Made by a program: the position numbers and the translations under genes. The notes beneath the pieces were generated by a model. That model was given only the letters and a program-made list of their open reading frames with translations, searched no databases and was not told where the DNA came from. Source: an uncultured Eubacteriaceae bacterium (GTDB taxonomy: Bacteria; Bacillota; Clostridia; Oscillospirales; Acutalibacteraceae). From it: 14,186 nt of DNA. Positions 13,613-14,186 of this stretch are shown piece after piece (positions within the stretch are counted from its first letter, which is position 1; every line of letters starts with the position of its first letter). Location: NCBI GenBank assembly GCA_937905915.1, contig CALCVR010000204.1, forward strand, positions 1 through 14,186, in the 5' to 3' direction.

Positions 13613-14186
13613 ATGAATGACCTACTGAGTTTGAGTCTCCAATTGCTGGAGGGATTCGGATGGACATTGGCCATCTTTTTCCTAACATTGCTATTTGCAT
13701 TGCCACTTGGAATGCCGCTTGCCATGGGGCGCATGTCCAAGCACAAATGGATCAGTAAACCGGTGGAATGGATTCTCCTGATCGTGCGCGGCACGCCGCT
13801 GATGTTGCAGTTGATCTTTGTCTATTTCGCCCCATTTTACCTGTTTGGTATGCCGCTTGGAAATTATCGTTTTCCGGCAACCATCATCGCCTTTTCCATT
13901 AACTACTCCTGTTACTTTGCTGAGATTTACCGCGGCGGACTGGAGTCCATTCCAGTGGGGCAGCATGAGGCGGCCCAAGTATTGGGCTTCTCCAAACGCC
14001 AGACCTTTTTCCGCATTGTGCTTCCCCAGGTGACAAAACGCATTGTTCCTCCCATGGGCAATGAGGTCATCACCTTGATTAAGGATACAGCTTTGGCCCA
14101 GGTTATTGCTATTATGGAGTTGTTCCGTGTGGCCCAGGCGGCCGCCGCCAGCCGTACCTCCCTTGTACCGCTGGTAATGGCGGGGG
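13613..14186 (+). CDS. Amino acid ABC transporter permease (3' end beyond window)
   Basis: The first 191 codons of an integral membrane permease of the His/Glu/Gln/Arg amino acid uptake type; the frame is open to the window edge. The start ATG at 13613 follows GGTGAGGAA. The protein opens MNDLLSLSLQLLEGFGWTLA with membrane segments at about 12-36 and 50-70, and contains the RGTPLMLQL motif typical of this family. The EAA loop that docks on the ATPase is present: EAAQVLGFSKRQTFFRIVLP. Then comes KDTALAQVIAIMEL, also typical. It should pair with the binding protein upstream and with an ATPase that probably lies downstream of the window. Confidence 0.93.
   Translation, partial: MNDLLSLSLQLLEGFGWTLAIFFLTLLFALPLGMPLAMGRMSKHKWISKPVEWILLIVRGTPLMLQLIFVYFAPFYLFGMPLGNYRFPATIIAFSINYSCYFAEIYRGGLESIPVGQHEAAQVLGFSKRQTFFRIVLPQVTKRIVPPMGNEVITLIKDTALAQVIAIMELFRVAQAAAASRTSLVPLVMAG

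Overview
The window looks like a chromosomal stretch from an endospore-forming Firmicute of class Clostridia, most likely near Oscillospirales/Ruminococcaceae. The grounds are a complete GerA-type germinant-receptor operon, AGGAGG-type ribosome binding sites throughout, mid-range GC with an AT-rich patch near 6.66-6.95 kb, a PcrA-type helicase with a long insertion between motifs I and Ia, and sporulation-type promoter motifs. No mobile element, CRISPR array, rRNA or tRNA was found. No gene-free stretch exceeds 300 bases; the largest gap is about 190 bases (6655-6844).

Layout. (1) 1-1141, minus strand: a bidirectional terminator, then a two-gene operon of a DUF4363 membrane-anchored protein and a YetF-type DUF421 membrane protein, overlapping by 4 bases. 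(2) 1142-1286: a 145-base divergent promoter region with two sequences fitting the forespore sigma-G consensus (G-H-A-T-R, 18 bases, C-A-T-X-M-T-A), one firing each way. (3) 1287-5096, plus strand: the tricistronic germinant receptor (A, B and C subunits), closed by a strong terminator. (4) 5237-6124, minus: a patatin-like phospholipase with a possible mother-cell sigma-K promoter. (5) 6193-6654, minus: a small SLOG-fold (YpsA/DUF1273-like) protein, divergent from an XRE-type regulator at 6845-7187 whose first 18 codons are in a different frame from the rest. (6) 7318-9693: PcrA/UvrD-like helicase. (7) 9861-10688: an uncharacterised, very cysteine-rich protein preceded by an unusual twin-palindrome hairpin. 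(8) 10833-12521: a B12-binding radical SAM enzyme with its own good sigma-A promoter. (9) 12685-14186: a polar amino acid ABC importer, with the lipoprotein binding protein, an intercistronic hairpin, and a permease that runs off the window.

How it fits together. The strongest theme is spore biology. The germinant receptor and the YetF/DUF4363 pair appear to be switched on together in the forespore from back-to-back promoters, which suggests that they act together in the spore inner membrane. The phospholipase and the cysteine-rich protein could also be sporulation genes, but the evidence for that is weaker. The helicase, radical SAM enzyme and ABC importer look like independent housekeeping or nutritional units, most separated by intrinsic terminators.
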